The position numbers and the translations under genes were made by a program. DNA of 13,545 nucleotides. It comes from DATKMG01 sp035541995. GTDB lineage: Bacteria > Acidobacteriota > Terriglobia > Versatilivoradales > Versatilivoraceae. The notes under the pieces are model-generated. The model did no database searches, was not told the DNA's origin, and was given only the letters and a program-made list of their open reading frames with translations. Location: contig DATKMG010000408.1 of NCBI GenBank assembly GCA_035541995.1, forward strand, positions 1-13,545. Direction: 5' to 3'. Below are positions 7,240 through 13,545 of this stretch, piece after piece (position 1 is the stretch's first letter; every line of letters begins with the position of its first letter).

Positions 7240-8607
7240 TTAATCCCGAGGATTATCTACCAGTTTTCCCAACAATTCATAAACCTTTACTACCGCACGG
7301 TCAACCATTCTTTCACCGGCTCCGGTTTCAATCCAAGTGACCGGATCCGAAGCCCCGTAGCCGCCCTCGGAAGCGGCTTGAATAGTTGGGAAGTAGCCGT
7401 AGTAACCGTTGGCATACCCCAGAAAGAAGGAATCGCGGACTGGACAACGGTTTCGCCAATCCACCTGGAAATCGACAAACGGCTCTCCCGGCATGCTCAT
7501 AAATGCAATTTGCCGGTTAATTAGCAGAGTTGTCACGGGAAGGTGGTACTCATTCTTGATGGACGGCGCATAATTCTCGAAGGCCTTAGGCCCGATGAGC
7601 TTTAGGACCGACTCTCGAAGCTTGGCACGATCCCAGCGTAGCTTGAAGCTTAGGAGTTCTTCGCCGATGTCCAGCCTCGAATCCGGGCCAGCTTTGGTAG
7701 GAATCGAGGAGGCCACGCGGGCTGCTTCCTGCCCAAGAAGTTCGCCAGTCCACTGGCAACGTTTCACAGGGTCTTCCTCTTCGGCGGTCGTGGCAAAATA
7801 GGGATTGATATCTCCGCAGGCGCCTTGCAAGAAGAAGCACAGGGGCTGGTTGTTGAAAGCCTTTTCCGTAGTTCGGGTCACCACACCGGGAAAATCGGCC
7901 GAATAGCGCAAATTCGAGGCGCCGAAGATGACCGCGTGGCAGGCATAGTTTACCAGAATTGCGAGTGGCCTTCCGCTGGCGGTGTCGACCCGAAGCACGG
8001 AGACCGTGGGATCAAAAGGAGAGGTGGGGAGCTTCGTTTTGTTGTCCCAGAGCATGGTGACGGTACCGTCGGGGTTTACCCTGCGTCGGTTGTAACCAAT
8101 GTACACACTCCCATAGCCGACGCCCAACCGGGCTTCTACTGCATTCTTGACCGCTTCACCAATTGAAGTGTTGATTCTATCAAGATCGGTTCTTTCCCAA
8201 GCCGGCGTTCCCTCCGGATACTCATCTTGAATCACCGGCCCCGCGTGCGTATGCGAGGCCACAACCAGCAGATGCACAATCCCGGTGCTCTTTTGGACTG
8301 CTTCTTTCAACAAGGCCAAAGAGAGAGGACCAAAGGTACGCCCTAAGTCCAAAGCGACCAAGGCCAGTCTCTCATCGCCGGCTTCCAGAACCAACACGCG
8401 GGCGAACAGGGGATCCAAAGTCGCGGAAGCTCCCGCCTCCCTGTCAAAATAGCCCCACATTTTAGTTCCCATTGGAGGCGTGATATCAACTTTGGCGACA
8501 CCGGCCTTTAGAACTGATGCGGTTAGAGAAACGGCGGAAGCGAGAAGCCAGACCAGCAACAGAATAAGGATGTGTTTGCGTAACATGGAGGTTTCCTCCC
8601 TCTTCAT
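7240..8607 (-). CDS. Secreted neutral/alkaline ceramidase-like hydrolase (N-terminal domain family)
   Basis: This 455-residue exported protein has a hydrophobic signal segment at about 12-31. Family marks in order are KAGVAKVDITPPMG (34-47), the zinc-site SHTHAGP with His119/His121, ACHAV with His224, GDINPY at 265-270, PGEPF with Glu375, and GYANGYYGYFPT at 397-408. In neutral ceramidases these positions bind zinc and the amide, and the GDxSPN serine is the nucleophile. Here Asn268 replaces that serine. The protein is also shorter than full ceramidases (about 650-700 residues) and lacks the C-terminal domain. It may therefore cleave a different amide or ester, or use metal-activated water. 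Two starts are possible: ATG 8607 (GGAGA upstream, ATGA overlap with the UroD-like gene) and ATG 8586 (GGGAGG upstream). Both keep the signal peptide. It is the second gene of the operon. Confidence 0.88.
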   Translation of the reverse strand: MKREETSMLRKHILILLLVWLLASAVSLTASVLKAGVAKVDITPPMGTKMWGYFDREAGASATLDPLFARVLVLEAGDERLALVALDLGRTFGPLSLALLKEAVQKSTGIVHLLVVASHTHAGPVIQDEYPEGTPAWERTDLDRINTSIGEAVKNAVEARLGVGYGSVYIGYNRRRVNPDGTVTMLWDNKTKLPTSPFDPTVSVLRVDTASGRPLAILVNYACHAVIFGASNLRYSADFPGVVTRTTEKAFNNQPLCFFLQGACGDINPYFATTAEEEDPVKRCQWTGELLGQEAARVASSIPTKAGPDSRLDIGEELLSFKLRWDRAKLRESVLKLIGPKAFENYAPSIKNEYHLPVTTLLINRQIAFMSMPGEPFVDFQVDWRNRCPVRDSFFLGYANGYYGYFPTIQAASEGGYGASDPVTWIETGAGERMVDRAVVKVYELLGKLVDNPRD

Positions 8608-9866
8608 CTGCCGTCTCCATTAAATTCATGAACTGCATTGATCATGGCAACGATATTCTCGACGGGGGTTAGAGCCTGCACATTGTGGATGGCAGTAAAA
8701 ACATATCCGCCGTTGCGCGAAAAGATTTCACATCGAGTCAGGACTTCCTGGCGGACCTGGTCTGCGGTTCCAAATGGCAAGGTGTGCTGAGTATCCACTC
8801 CCCCGCCCCAGAAGACAATTCGATCTCCGTAGGTTGCCTTTAACTTCTGCGGGTCCATACCCAGGGCCGAGCATTGAACCGGGTTGAGGATGTCAAATCC
8901 GGCTTCAATGAAGGACTCAATGAATTTCTCCACGGAGCCACAAGAGTGCTTAAATGTCTTCCATCTCGTGTTTCGGTGAATCCAATCATTCACTTTCTTA
9001 TAGTACGGAAGGTAGAGTTCCCTGAAGGTTTCCACCGAGCAAAATGCCGAACTCTGGGTGCCAAAATCTGTGCCGCACACGTATGCCACATCCACGGAAT
9101 TTCCACACCTGGAATGGAACCTTTTGAGGTTTTCCAAAGCAATCTCAGTCTGGCCGGAGAAAACCTGGTGCACAAAGTCGCGGCGTGTTCGCGTAGAAAT
9201 GTACCACTCCGCGATGTCACGGATGCCTTTAGGGTGTTTCAGAGATGGTCCAGGAATCAGCGAGATGTCTCCCAATGACATTCCGCCAAGGGTCGCGACC
9301 ACTGCCCTGTTTGATCCCTGCGCTTTTCGGACCGACTCTTCGAAATGGGAAAGATCTTCCTCAGACAGAACAGTGAACTCTTCCAAGTTGTCCTTAGGGT
9401 TGAGTTGATCTTCGTCAATGGGCTCTTGACGGATAATGGAATCGAAATAGAATCCTCCTGCTGGCATCCGTCCGCTAGGAGGTGCTGCAAGGTCTCCTTG
9501 AGGGTGAAGCAAAATATCGCCATTCTTGTCCACGGTAGTGTTAAATTCCTGCGGCACCAAAACCTCCAAACCGTAGGGTGTTCTCCATGGCTTCCATTGC
9601 TTCGTTGAGAGGCCGAACTTGGTTCTCTGCGCGAATACTCCCTGTGTATCTAGACGGATGACTTGTTTCAATTCTTCTTCAACCTGGCCCAGCATTTGGT
9701 ACGGGTCAATGACGCGCACAGGCTTCTTCTCGAGTCCGTAGTAGTCCCGGAGAGCTGCGATGCAACTGACGTGAAACCCACTGACAGTAGTGGCTGCAAA
9801 ATCAATCGGGATCTTGTCAGGTACGGATCTGCTTAGAACCGTCTGTATTCTTTCTCTGCTGTTCAT
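8604..9866 (-). CDS. Uroporphyrinogen decarboxylase-like protein (UroD/MtaA methyltransferase type)
   Basis: This 420-residue cytosolic TIM-barrel protein belongs to the broad UroD superfamily, which includes haem-pathway decarboxylases and corrinoid or coenzyme M methyltransferases such as MtaA. The start at 9866 gives the typical beginning MNSRERIQTVLSRSVPDKIP; the frame is open to an ATG at 9917, but the extra 17 residues look unrelated and neither start has a clear ribosome site. Landmarks are KHSCGSV with His307/Cys309 (the likely metal ligands of methyltransferase-type members), ILNPVQCSALGMD (326-338), FWGGGVDTQHTLPFGT (352-367) and GGYVFTAIHNVQ (386-397). These fit the environmental methyltransferase-like branch, not true HemE. 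It is the first gene of the operon and overlaps the ceramidase-like gene by 4 bases. No corrinoid protein gene is in the window, so its acceptor is unknown and demethylation is inferred only from family. Confidence 0.92.
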   Translation of the reverse strand: MNSRERIQTVLSRSVPDKIPIDFAATTVSGFHVSCIAALRDYYGLEKKPVRVIDPYQMLGQVEEELKQVIRLDTQGVFAQRTKFGLSTKQWKPWRTPYGLEVLVPQEFNTTVDKNGDILLHPQGDLAAPPSGRMPAGGFYFDSIIRQEPIDEDQLNPKDNLEEFTVLSEEDLSHFEESVRKAQGSNRAVVATLGGMSLGDISLIPGPSLKHPKGIRDIAEWYISTRTRRDFVHQVFSGQTEIALENLKRFHSRCGNSVDVAYVCGTDFGTQSSAFCSVETFRELYLPYYKKVNDWIHRNTRWKTFKHSCGSVEKFIESFIEAGFDILNPVQCSALGMDPQKLKATYGDRIVFWGGGVDTQHTLPFGTADQVRQEVLTRCEIFSRNGGYVFTAIHNVQALTPVENIVAMINAVHEFNGDGR

Positions 9867-9952
9867 AACAAAAAATGCAGACCACCCTGCGGAATCACGC
9901 GGAATGCTACCATCCATTCAGCAAAGTTCATACAGCAATTGCAAATTTACCC

Positions 9953-9973
9953 TGTGGAAAACTCTGTGGAAAA
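9953..9973 (-). promoter_or_regulatory. Two tandem DnaA-box-like sites upstream of the UroD-like operon
   Basis: On the minus strand TTTTCCACA occurs twice (9973-9965 and 9961-9953). Both match the relaxed DnaA box TTWTNCACA, in the same orientation and 12 bases apart, about one helical turn. They lie 87 to 107 bases before the UroD-like start codon in an AT-richer spacer (9867-10176) that holds no convincing ORF. A short inverted repeat, ATGGG-ATAC-CCCAT, is at 10007-10020. They may be a DnaA-responsive control region or chance; I see no other origin features. Confidence 0.35.
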
Positions 9974-10176
9974 TTCCTGAAACCACTCTATTGATGTGAG
10001 CATGAAATGGGATACCCCATAACAGAAATGATGGTTCATTCCGAAAATGACACAAAATAATGGGGATATTTAATGGGAGATCCGGTGCCAAGAGGACGAC
10101 GATCCATCGGGAAACGAAGAGAGGTACAGAGGCTTTCAACAGCGTGGCAATTGAATTGTACGCGAAGAAAATGAGA

Positions 10177-10905
10177 TTAAAGATGCTTCTTCAGCCATTC
10201 GTTGGTTTCCCGATGGTGCTTAAACTTCTTCTCTTCCTTCCTGAACTCGGAGGAATGCTGGTATTTCCCGTCGAAATGGGGGGAGGTCATAAACAAAACG
10301 TGGAGCATTTCATGAAAGAGAATATAGGAGACTACAAATTTCGGGACTTCGGGGGCATCAAAAACCCGGCTAACGGTGATTGAATTGTGAGATGGGTCAA
10401 AATGGCCTAAGATCCGACGGCTCTTACGACGACTCCAACCCAGATCAATGAATGGCAACCTGGAATTGAAATACTCCTGGTTCAACTCCTTGAATAGAAT
10501 CGTCAGATCGTACTGACCGCCTTGGGGGTCCAGTTTGAGCTTCCTGCCACGACTGCGTCTGGCCTGAAGGGCCTTGTGCTTCATCTCGACGGAATTCAAG
10601 TAGGAGTGATAGGTCGAAACCAGATCCGGATGAATCCGACGGCGATAGAGCTTGGAAAGCAGAATGAGGGAAAGAACCTTGAAGACCGGTTCAGGAGCCT
10701 CTGCCAGTAAGTCACTGAGGCGGACATGCAGGATCTCATCCCGAAGACGAATGGTGTGGTTGATGCCAACAAATGGATAATACTGCACTTGCACGCGGGG
10801 ACTCTGTCGCCCTAACTTCAACTCTCGATAGCTTTCGGTAAAAATCTCCCGGATATCGCGTAGAGTGAGAAACTGCTCTTCTTCAAACAGGCTCAGCTGT
10901 TTCAT
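10177..10905 (-). CDS. SprT-like zinc metallopeptidase
   Basis: This 242-residue protein has no signal peptide, so it is probably cytosolic. The C-terminal half (about 130-242) carries the SprT-like fold: EYFNSRLPFIDLGWSRRKSR (about 144-163) with the typical substrate-strand start, LGHFDP...ITVSRVFD, then the gluzincin-type motif HEMLH (His198, Glu199, His202) and the third ligand His217 in QHSSEF. Members of this family (SprT, Spartan, Wss1) cut proteins, in eukaryotes those crosslinked to DNA; the bacterial substrate is usually unknown. The N-terminal 125 residues are helical and basic toward the end (KALQARRSRGRKLKL, about 111-125), which could bind nucleic acid; I do not recognise them as a named domain. 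Its ATG overlaps the previous gene by 4 bases (ATGA), and it is the last gene of the operon. The partners are secreted, so its role with them is unclear. Confidence 0.88.
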   Translation of the reverse strand: MKQLSLFEEEQFLTLRDIREIFTESYRELKLGRQSPRVQVQYYPFVGINHTIRLRDEILHVRLSDLLAEAPEPVFKVLSLILLSKLYRRRIHPDLVSTYHSYLNSVEMKHKALQARRSRGRKLKLDPQGGQYDLTILFKELNQEYFNSRLPFIDLGWSRRKSRRILGHFDPSHNSITVSRVFDAPEVPKFVVSYILFHEMLHVLFMTSPHFDGKYQHSSEFRKEEKKFKHHRETNEWLKKHL

Positions 10906-11558
10906 TTCTCAGGATCGGATTTCGACTTACGCGAGCCCTTCATCTGCTCGATCTGCTGGTTCAGTTCATCGATGCTGTTCGAAACGTCATCTATAAGATC
11001 CAGGACAGTCTCCAACACGTCGGCAGTGACCTCCTTCTCACTTTTCTCACCTTTGTTTTGGACCTCCAGAATCCATTGGTGTTGCTCTTCCAACGAGGCT
11101 CGCAGATTTTTCAGGGATTTCTGATATGGCTTGGGTTCGGCATAGCGAAGTGACGAGAAGTCCTCAATATTGTTGCTGATCTCGTCCAGGCATTTCAAAT
11201 AATCTTCCATCCATCCCTTGAAAGACTTTACAGAAACAGCCCCAGGGGAACTCTTATCTTCTGGACCCTCGGCTTTCTTCTTATCCTTATCCGAGGACAT
11301 TTTCTGTTTGGCAGCCTTTTCCTGGTAGGGGATTCCGCTTTTCGCTGACTTAGCGTGTTCGAAGCGGACCTTCAAGAATGAGCTTAGCAGTCGAATTCGT
11401 TCCGGAGGTTCTTTCGCTTCCTCTGTTCTCAACTGGTCAATCTCGGTATCGCTCAGATAATCCTGAGTCTGTTCAGAATGCAGGGGCAAACGCATCAGGA
11501 AAAAGATCCCAACGGCCAACGTTGCAGGAAGAGGAAATATTGGAGTGCGGTGCTTCAT
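10902..11558 (-). CDS. Secreted helical protein of unknown function
   Basis: This is a 218-residue protein that I do not recognise. It has a signal peptide (about 1-28, KHR then a hydrophobic core at 7-24) and is otherwise almost entirely helix-forming. A highly charged linker rich in Lys, Asp and Glu lies at about 80-103. Helical segments follow at about 109-165, with Trp, Tyr and Leu spaced as in helical bundles, and a likely coiled coil at about 176-207 (DLIDDVSNSIDELNQQIEQM). The C-terminus is strongly basic and acidic. The ATG at 11558 has AAGGAGG close upstream and overlaps the previous stop by 4 bases. The protein shares a loose pattern with the 175-residue protein encoded just before it. 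It is likely periplasmic; it is not a lipoprotein by any lipobox I can see. It is real because it sits in a 4-base-overlap operon. Confidence 0.8.
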   Translation of the reverse strand: MKHRTPIFPLPATLAVGIFFLMRLPLHSEQTQDYLSDTEIDQLRTEEAKEPPERIRLLSSFLKVRFEHAKSAKSGIPYQEKAAKQKMSSDKDKKKAEGPEDKSSPGAVSVKSFKGWMEDYLKCLDEISNNIEDFSSLRYAEPKPYQKSLKNLRASLEEQHQWILEVQNKGEKSEKEVTADVLETVLDLIDDVSNSIDELNQQIEQMKGSRKSKSDPEK

Positions 11559-12082
11559 TTGGCCTCCTTCGGTTGGTCGCGTTTCTTTTCCTCAGGACTG
11601 CGAGAATTCTCAAGCCCGAAGATAGCATTGATCATCTCTTGACGCACCCCTCGAGCAACCTCGATGGCCTGTTCAATCGTCTCTTGATGATCGTAGGGAT
11701 AGTACCCTTTCAAGTCATTAAGCATGCGCAACTGCTGGCTCAGAGCGATCTCAAAATCCTTAAATCCCGTGGGATTCTTCTGAGCATTGCGATTCGAAAG
11801 CTTCAAGACCTCGGAGGCCTGGCGCACGACTCCAATATAGCGGGCCAGGTACTTGTCACTTTCTTCGAGGGTTCTCGCCTTGGCTTCAGACAGAACCAAT
11901 TTCAAGTCGATTTCTGACATCTTGATAAGGGCTTTAGTCTTGCCGACTGGACTGCTTTCCCTGTTGACCTTCTCCTGGAGTTTTAGATAGTCAGCTTTCA
12001 GATCCGAGGCCGCACATTGCATCGCAGCTAGCGACAAGCTCAAGAAAACCTGCAGGCCAATAGACCCAAACAGTCTCATCAT
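11555..12082 (-). CDS. Secreted helical protein of unknown function (smaller partner)
   Basis: This is a 175-residue protein that I do not recognise. Residues 1-24 form a signal peptide (hydrophobic core followed by CAAS), with likely cleavage near AAS-DL. The sequence before Cys23 (LAAMQC) does not fit a lipobox. The mature part is predicted helical throughout: DLKADYLKLQEKVN, SEIDLKLVLSEAKARTL, a YLARYIGVVRQASEVLKL stretch, then a FKDFEIALSQQLRMLNDL stretch and a final helix before a charged tail. This resembles a four-helix bundle or a chaperone-like periplasmic protein. Start codons at 12082 and 12079 are both possible and no clear ribosome site is present. The gene follows the TPR gene by 43 bases and overlaps the next by 4, so expression is coupled to the TPR protein. 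Confidence 0.8.
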   Translation of the reverse strand: MMRLFGSIGLQVFLSLSLAAMQCAASDLKADYLKLQEKVNRESSPVGKTKALIKMSEIDLKLVLSEAKARTLEESDKYLARYIGVVRQASEVLKLSNRNAQKNPTGFKDFEIALSQQLRMLNDLKGYYPYDHQETIEQAIEVARGVRQEMINAIFGLENSRSPEEKKRDQPKEAK

Positions 12083-12125
12083 GATTTCGGGGTGATCAAA
12101 ACAAAAGGTGCCACTCTCATCTAGA

Positions 12126-13511
12126 TTAGCGCGATTTCATTTTCTTTGCCAAGATCTTGCTCCGCTCTCGGGCCTGGAATTCCAGTTTGTCGGATTGTCC
12201 TTTGCCGAGCTCCAAGAATTTTCCATAATTGGCCAAAGCGTTCGAGTAATCGCCGAGCTTGTCATAAGCTACGCCAAGATAGAAATATGTTCCCGGTACC
12301 CCAGGTTTGGCCTCCTTGAACCTGCTCAAGGCAGCAATCGCGTCCGGGTAATTCTCCTGCAGCATACAGACAGCACCCAGGTTACTGTAAGCCTCGGCAT
12401 AATCTGGTTTCATTTTTATAACTTGCAGGAATTCCAGCCTGGCATCATCCAACTCCCGCTTATGCAGTCGGAGCAATCCGATCCTGAAATGGACCTCAGG
12501 GCTGTTCGCAGTGACAACCAGCTCCGTCAGGCGCTTGATCGCCTCATCGGCGCGACCCGAATCCTGATAGATGTCCGCCAACAACAAGTAATACTCTTGT
12601 CGCCGCGAAGGGTTGGGTTCCACCTGAATCGCCCTCTCAAAGGCCTTGGCTGCTCCATCGTTGTCTTTGCTCTCGGCCAAAAGTCTCCCGATCAATCCGT
12701 AGACAACAGGGTCCTTTGAATGGCTGGAATCCAGACTCTGCATCAAAGTCTGAGCTTTAGTAGATTGGCGAGAGTCATAGTAGAGTTTTGCCAGTTCAAA
12801 GTCCATTTTCTCGGTATCGCGCTGCAGTTCGCGGGCCTGGAGAAAGGCTTGTTCGGCTTTGGTGTAATTCTTTTGTTTTGCATAGAATGCACCCAGTGCG
12901 GCATAAACGTCGAACTTCTCATCCGTACTCCTAGTCAGCTCTAAGGCCTTGGAGAACATTTTCTCCGCCTCAACGGATTTCTCTAGCTGGGCCTGAACCT
13001 TGGCGGTAAAAAAGCTGGCGGTGAAACTCTTTGGATTGAGAATTTGAGCCCGTTCCAGGTGGAATAGGGCCCGATGCAGGTCCTGTTCTCCAGCTAGCAG
13101 GATGCCCACGTTCAACTCAGCTTCCCAGAGGTCGGGCTTGATTCTCAGGGTTTGCAGATAAGACTGCACCGCCTCTGAATTCTTCCCCAAACGTGTCTGT
13201 GCCAATGCCATGCCGAAAAGGGCCGCCTCATCGTTCGGATTGTCCAGCAACTCGCGCTGATATTCATCGATCGCTTCGGAATCCTTTCCCAGACGGGCAA
13301 GTGCTTCAGCTTGTTCAAAATGAGAGGAAGAGGTTGGGCGCGGAGACTCAGAGGTGGGGGTGGGATTCTCTTGATTTGAACAAGGGATTACTGGGGGAAA
13401 GAGCAAGACCAAAATCCACGGTACCCCAAGAAGAAAACGGTGCTTCCAAACCAGGATGACAAGATGGGTGACGGCCAACCGATTGTTCGTCAATACATGG
13501 CGCCTAACCAA
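12126..13511 (-). CDS. Membrane-anchored tetratricopeptide repeat protein
   Basis: This 461-residue protein has about 11 TPR-type helix pairs from residue 64 to about 438, with the Ala/Gly/Tyr/Pro pattern clear in 64-97, 98-131, 132-165, 267-300, 339-372 and 373-406. TPR arrays form a superhelix that binds other proteins, so it is probably a scaffold. A hydrophobic segment at about 26-43 acts as signal or anchor. It ends in VIPC-S (Cys44), followed by a Pro/Ser/Thr-rich linker typical of envelope proteins; Pro at -1 is not a good lipobox. The frame has no ATG near the N-terminus: I chose the TTG at 13511 because GGAGGAAGGGG lies just upstream and an in-frame TGA is 31 bases before it. Other TTG codons at 13493 and 13478 lack such a site. 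It is the first gene of the four-gene cluster in this window; upstream genes may extend it. Confidence 0.9.
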   Translation of the reverse strand: MVRRHVLTNNRLAVTHLVILVWKHRFLLGVPWILVLLFPPVIPCSNQENPTPTSESPRPTSSSHFEQAEALARLGKDSEAIDEYQRELLDNPNDEAALFGMALAQTRLGKNSEAVQSYLQTLRIKPDLWEAELNVGILLAGEQDLHRALFHLERAQILNPKSFTASFFTAKVQAQLEKSVEAEKMFSKALELTRSTDEKFDVYAALGAFYAKQKNYTKAEQAFLQARELQRDTEKMDFELAKLYYDSRQSTKAQTLMQSLDSSHSKDPVVYGLIGRLLAESKDNDGAAKAFERAIQVEPNPSRRQEYYLLLADIYQDSGRADEAIKRLTELVVTANSPEVHFRIGLLRLHKRELDDARLEFLQVIKMKPDYAEAYSNLGAVCMLQENYPDAIAALSRFKEAKPGVPGTYFYLGVAYDKLGDYSNALANYGKFLELGKGQSDKLEFQARERSKILAKKMKSR

Positions 13512-13545
13512 GGCAGCCCCTTCCTCCAGGAATGCCTCTTTTCAT

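Noticed and set aside
8604..9866. HemE, the haem-pathway uroporphyrinogen decarboxylase
   Set aside because: The HSCG metal-type motif and the overall sequence fit the methyltransferase-like branch, and no haem genes are nearby.
9918..10139. A 73-codon minus-strand ORF in the spacer before the UroD-like gene
   Set aside because: Low-complexity hydrophobic composition with no family features, covering the DnaA-like sites and inverted repeat; more likely non-coding.
13377..13390. Lipoprotein signal at Cys44 of the TPR protein
   Set aside because: The residue before the cysteine is Pro (VIPC), which does not fit the usual lipobox, so I call it only membrane-anchored.
13507..13545. Start of another gene at the ATG 13545-13543
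   Set aside because: The frame stops after 13 codons; the segment is more likely the end of an upstream gene or the ribosome site of the TPR gene.

Overview
The window is one bacterial chromosomal segment of mid-range GC content. Every gene I can support lies on the minus strand, so the biological order runs from high to low coordinates. The combination of a secreted GH3 glycosidase, a GH88-like glycosidase, a neutral-ceramidase-like protein, a UroD-like protein, a REP-associated transposase and long TPR proteins resembles soil or sediment Acidobacteriota or a similar environmental phylum. That assignment is a guess from gene content: there is no rRNA or ribosomal marker here.

Right block (13511 to 10177): a tight four-gene cluster. 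It encodes a membrane-anchored TPR protein, two small secreted helical proteins of unknown function, and a cytosolic SprT-like zinc metallopeptidase. The gap after the TPR gene is 43 bases and the next two junctions are 4-base ATGA overlaps, so this is almost certainly one operon. I do not recognise it as a described system.

A spacer of about 310 bases (9867-10176) follows, with two tandem DnaA-box-like sites.

Middle block (9866 to 4545): a second four-gene operon. In order it encodes a UroD/MtaA-like protein, a secreted neutral-ceramidase-like metalloenzyme lacking the expected serine, a DegT/StrS-type PLP aminotransferase, and a PuuP-like APC permease. Overlaps of 4 and 14 bases and a 48-base gap support co-transcription. 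The set looks like a scavenging pathway for an amine- or amide-containing compound: outside hydrolysis, import, amino-group transfer, and possibly one-carbon removal. The substrate is unknown.

Left block: a monocistronic secreted GH3 glycosidase (4108 to 1769) has a readable promoter and an unusual GE in place of the catalytic Ser-Asp motif. Next comes a REP/RAYT island (647-1693): an intact IS200-like Y1 transposase flanked by copies of a three-hairpin repeat with fixed 21- and 10-base spacings. At the left edge is the N-terminal 169 codons of a GH88-like glycosidase cut by the window end. Together the GH3 and GH88-like genes suggest plant or microbial polysaccharide use.
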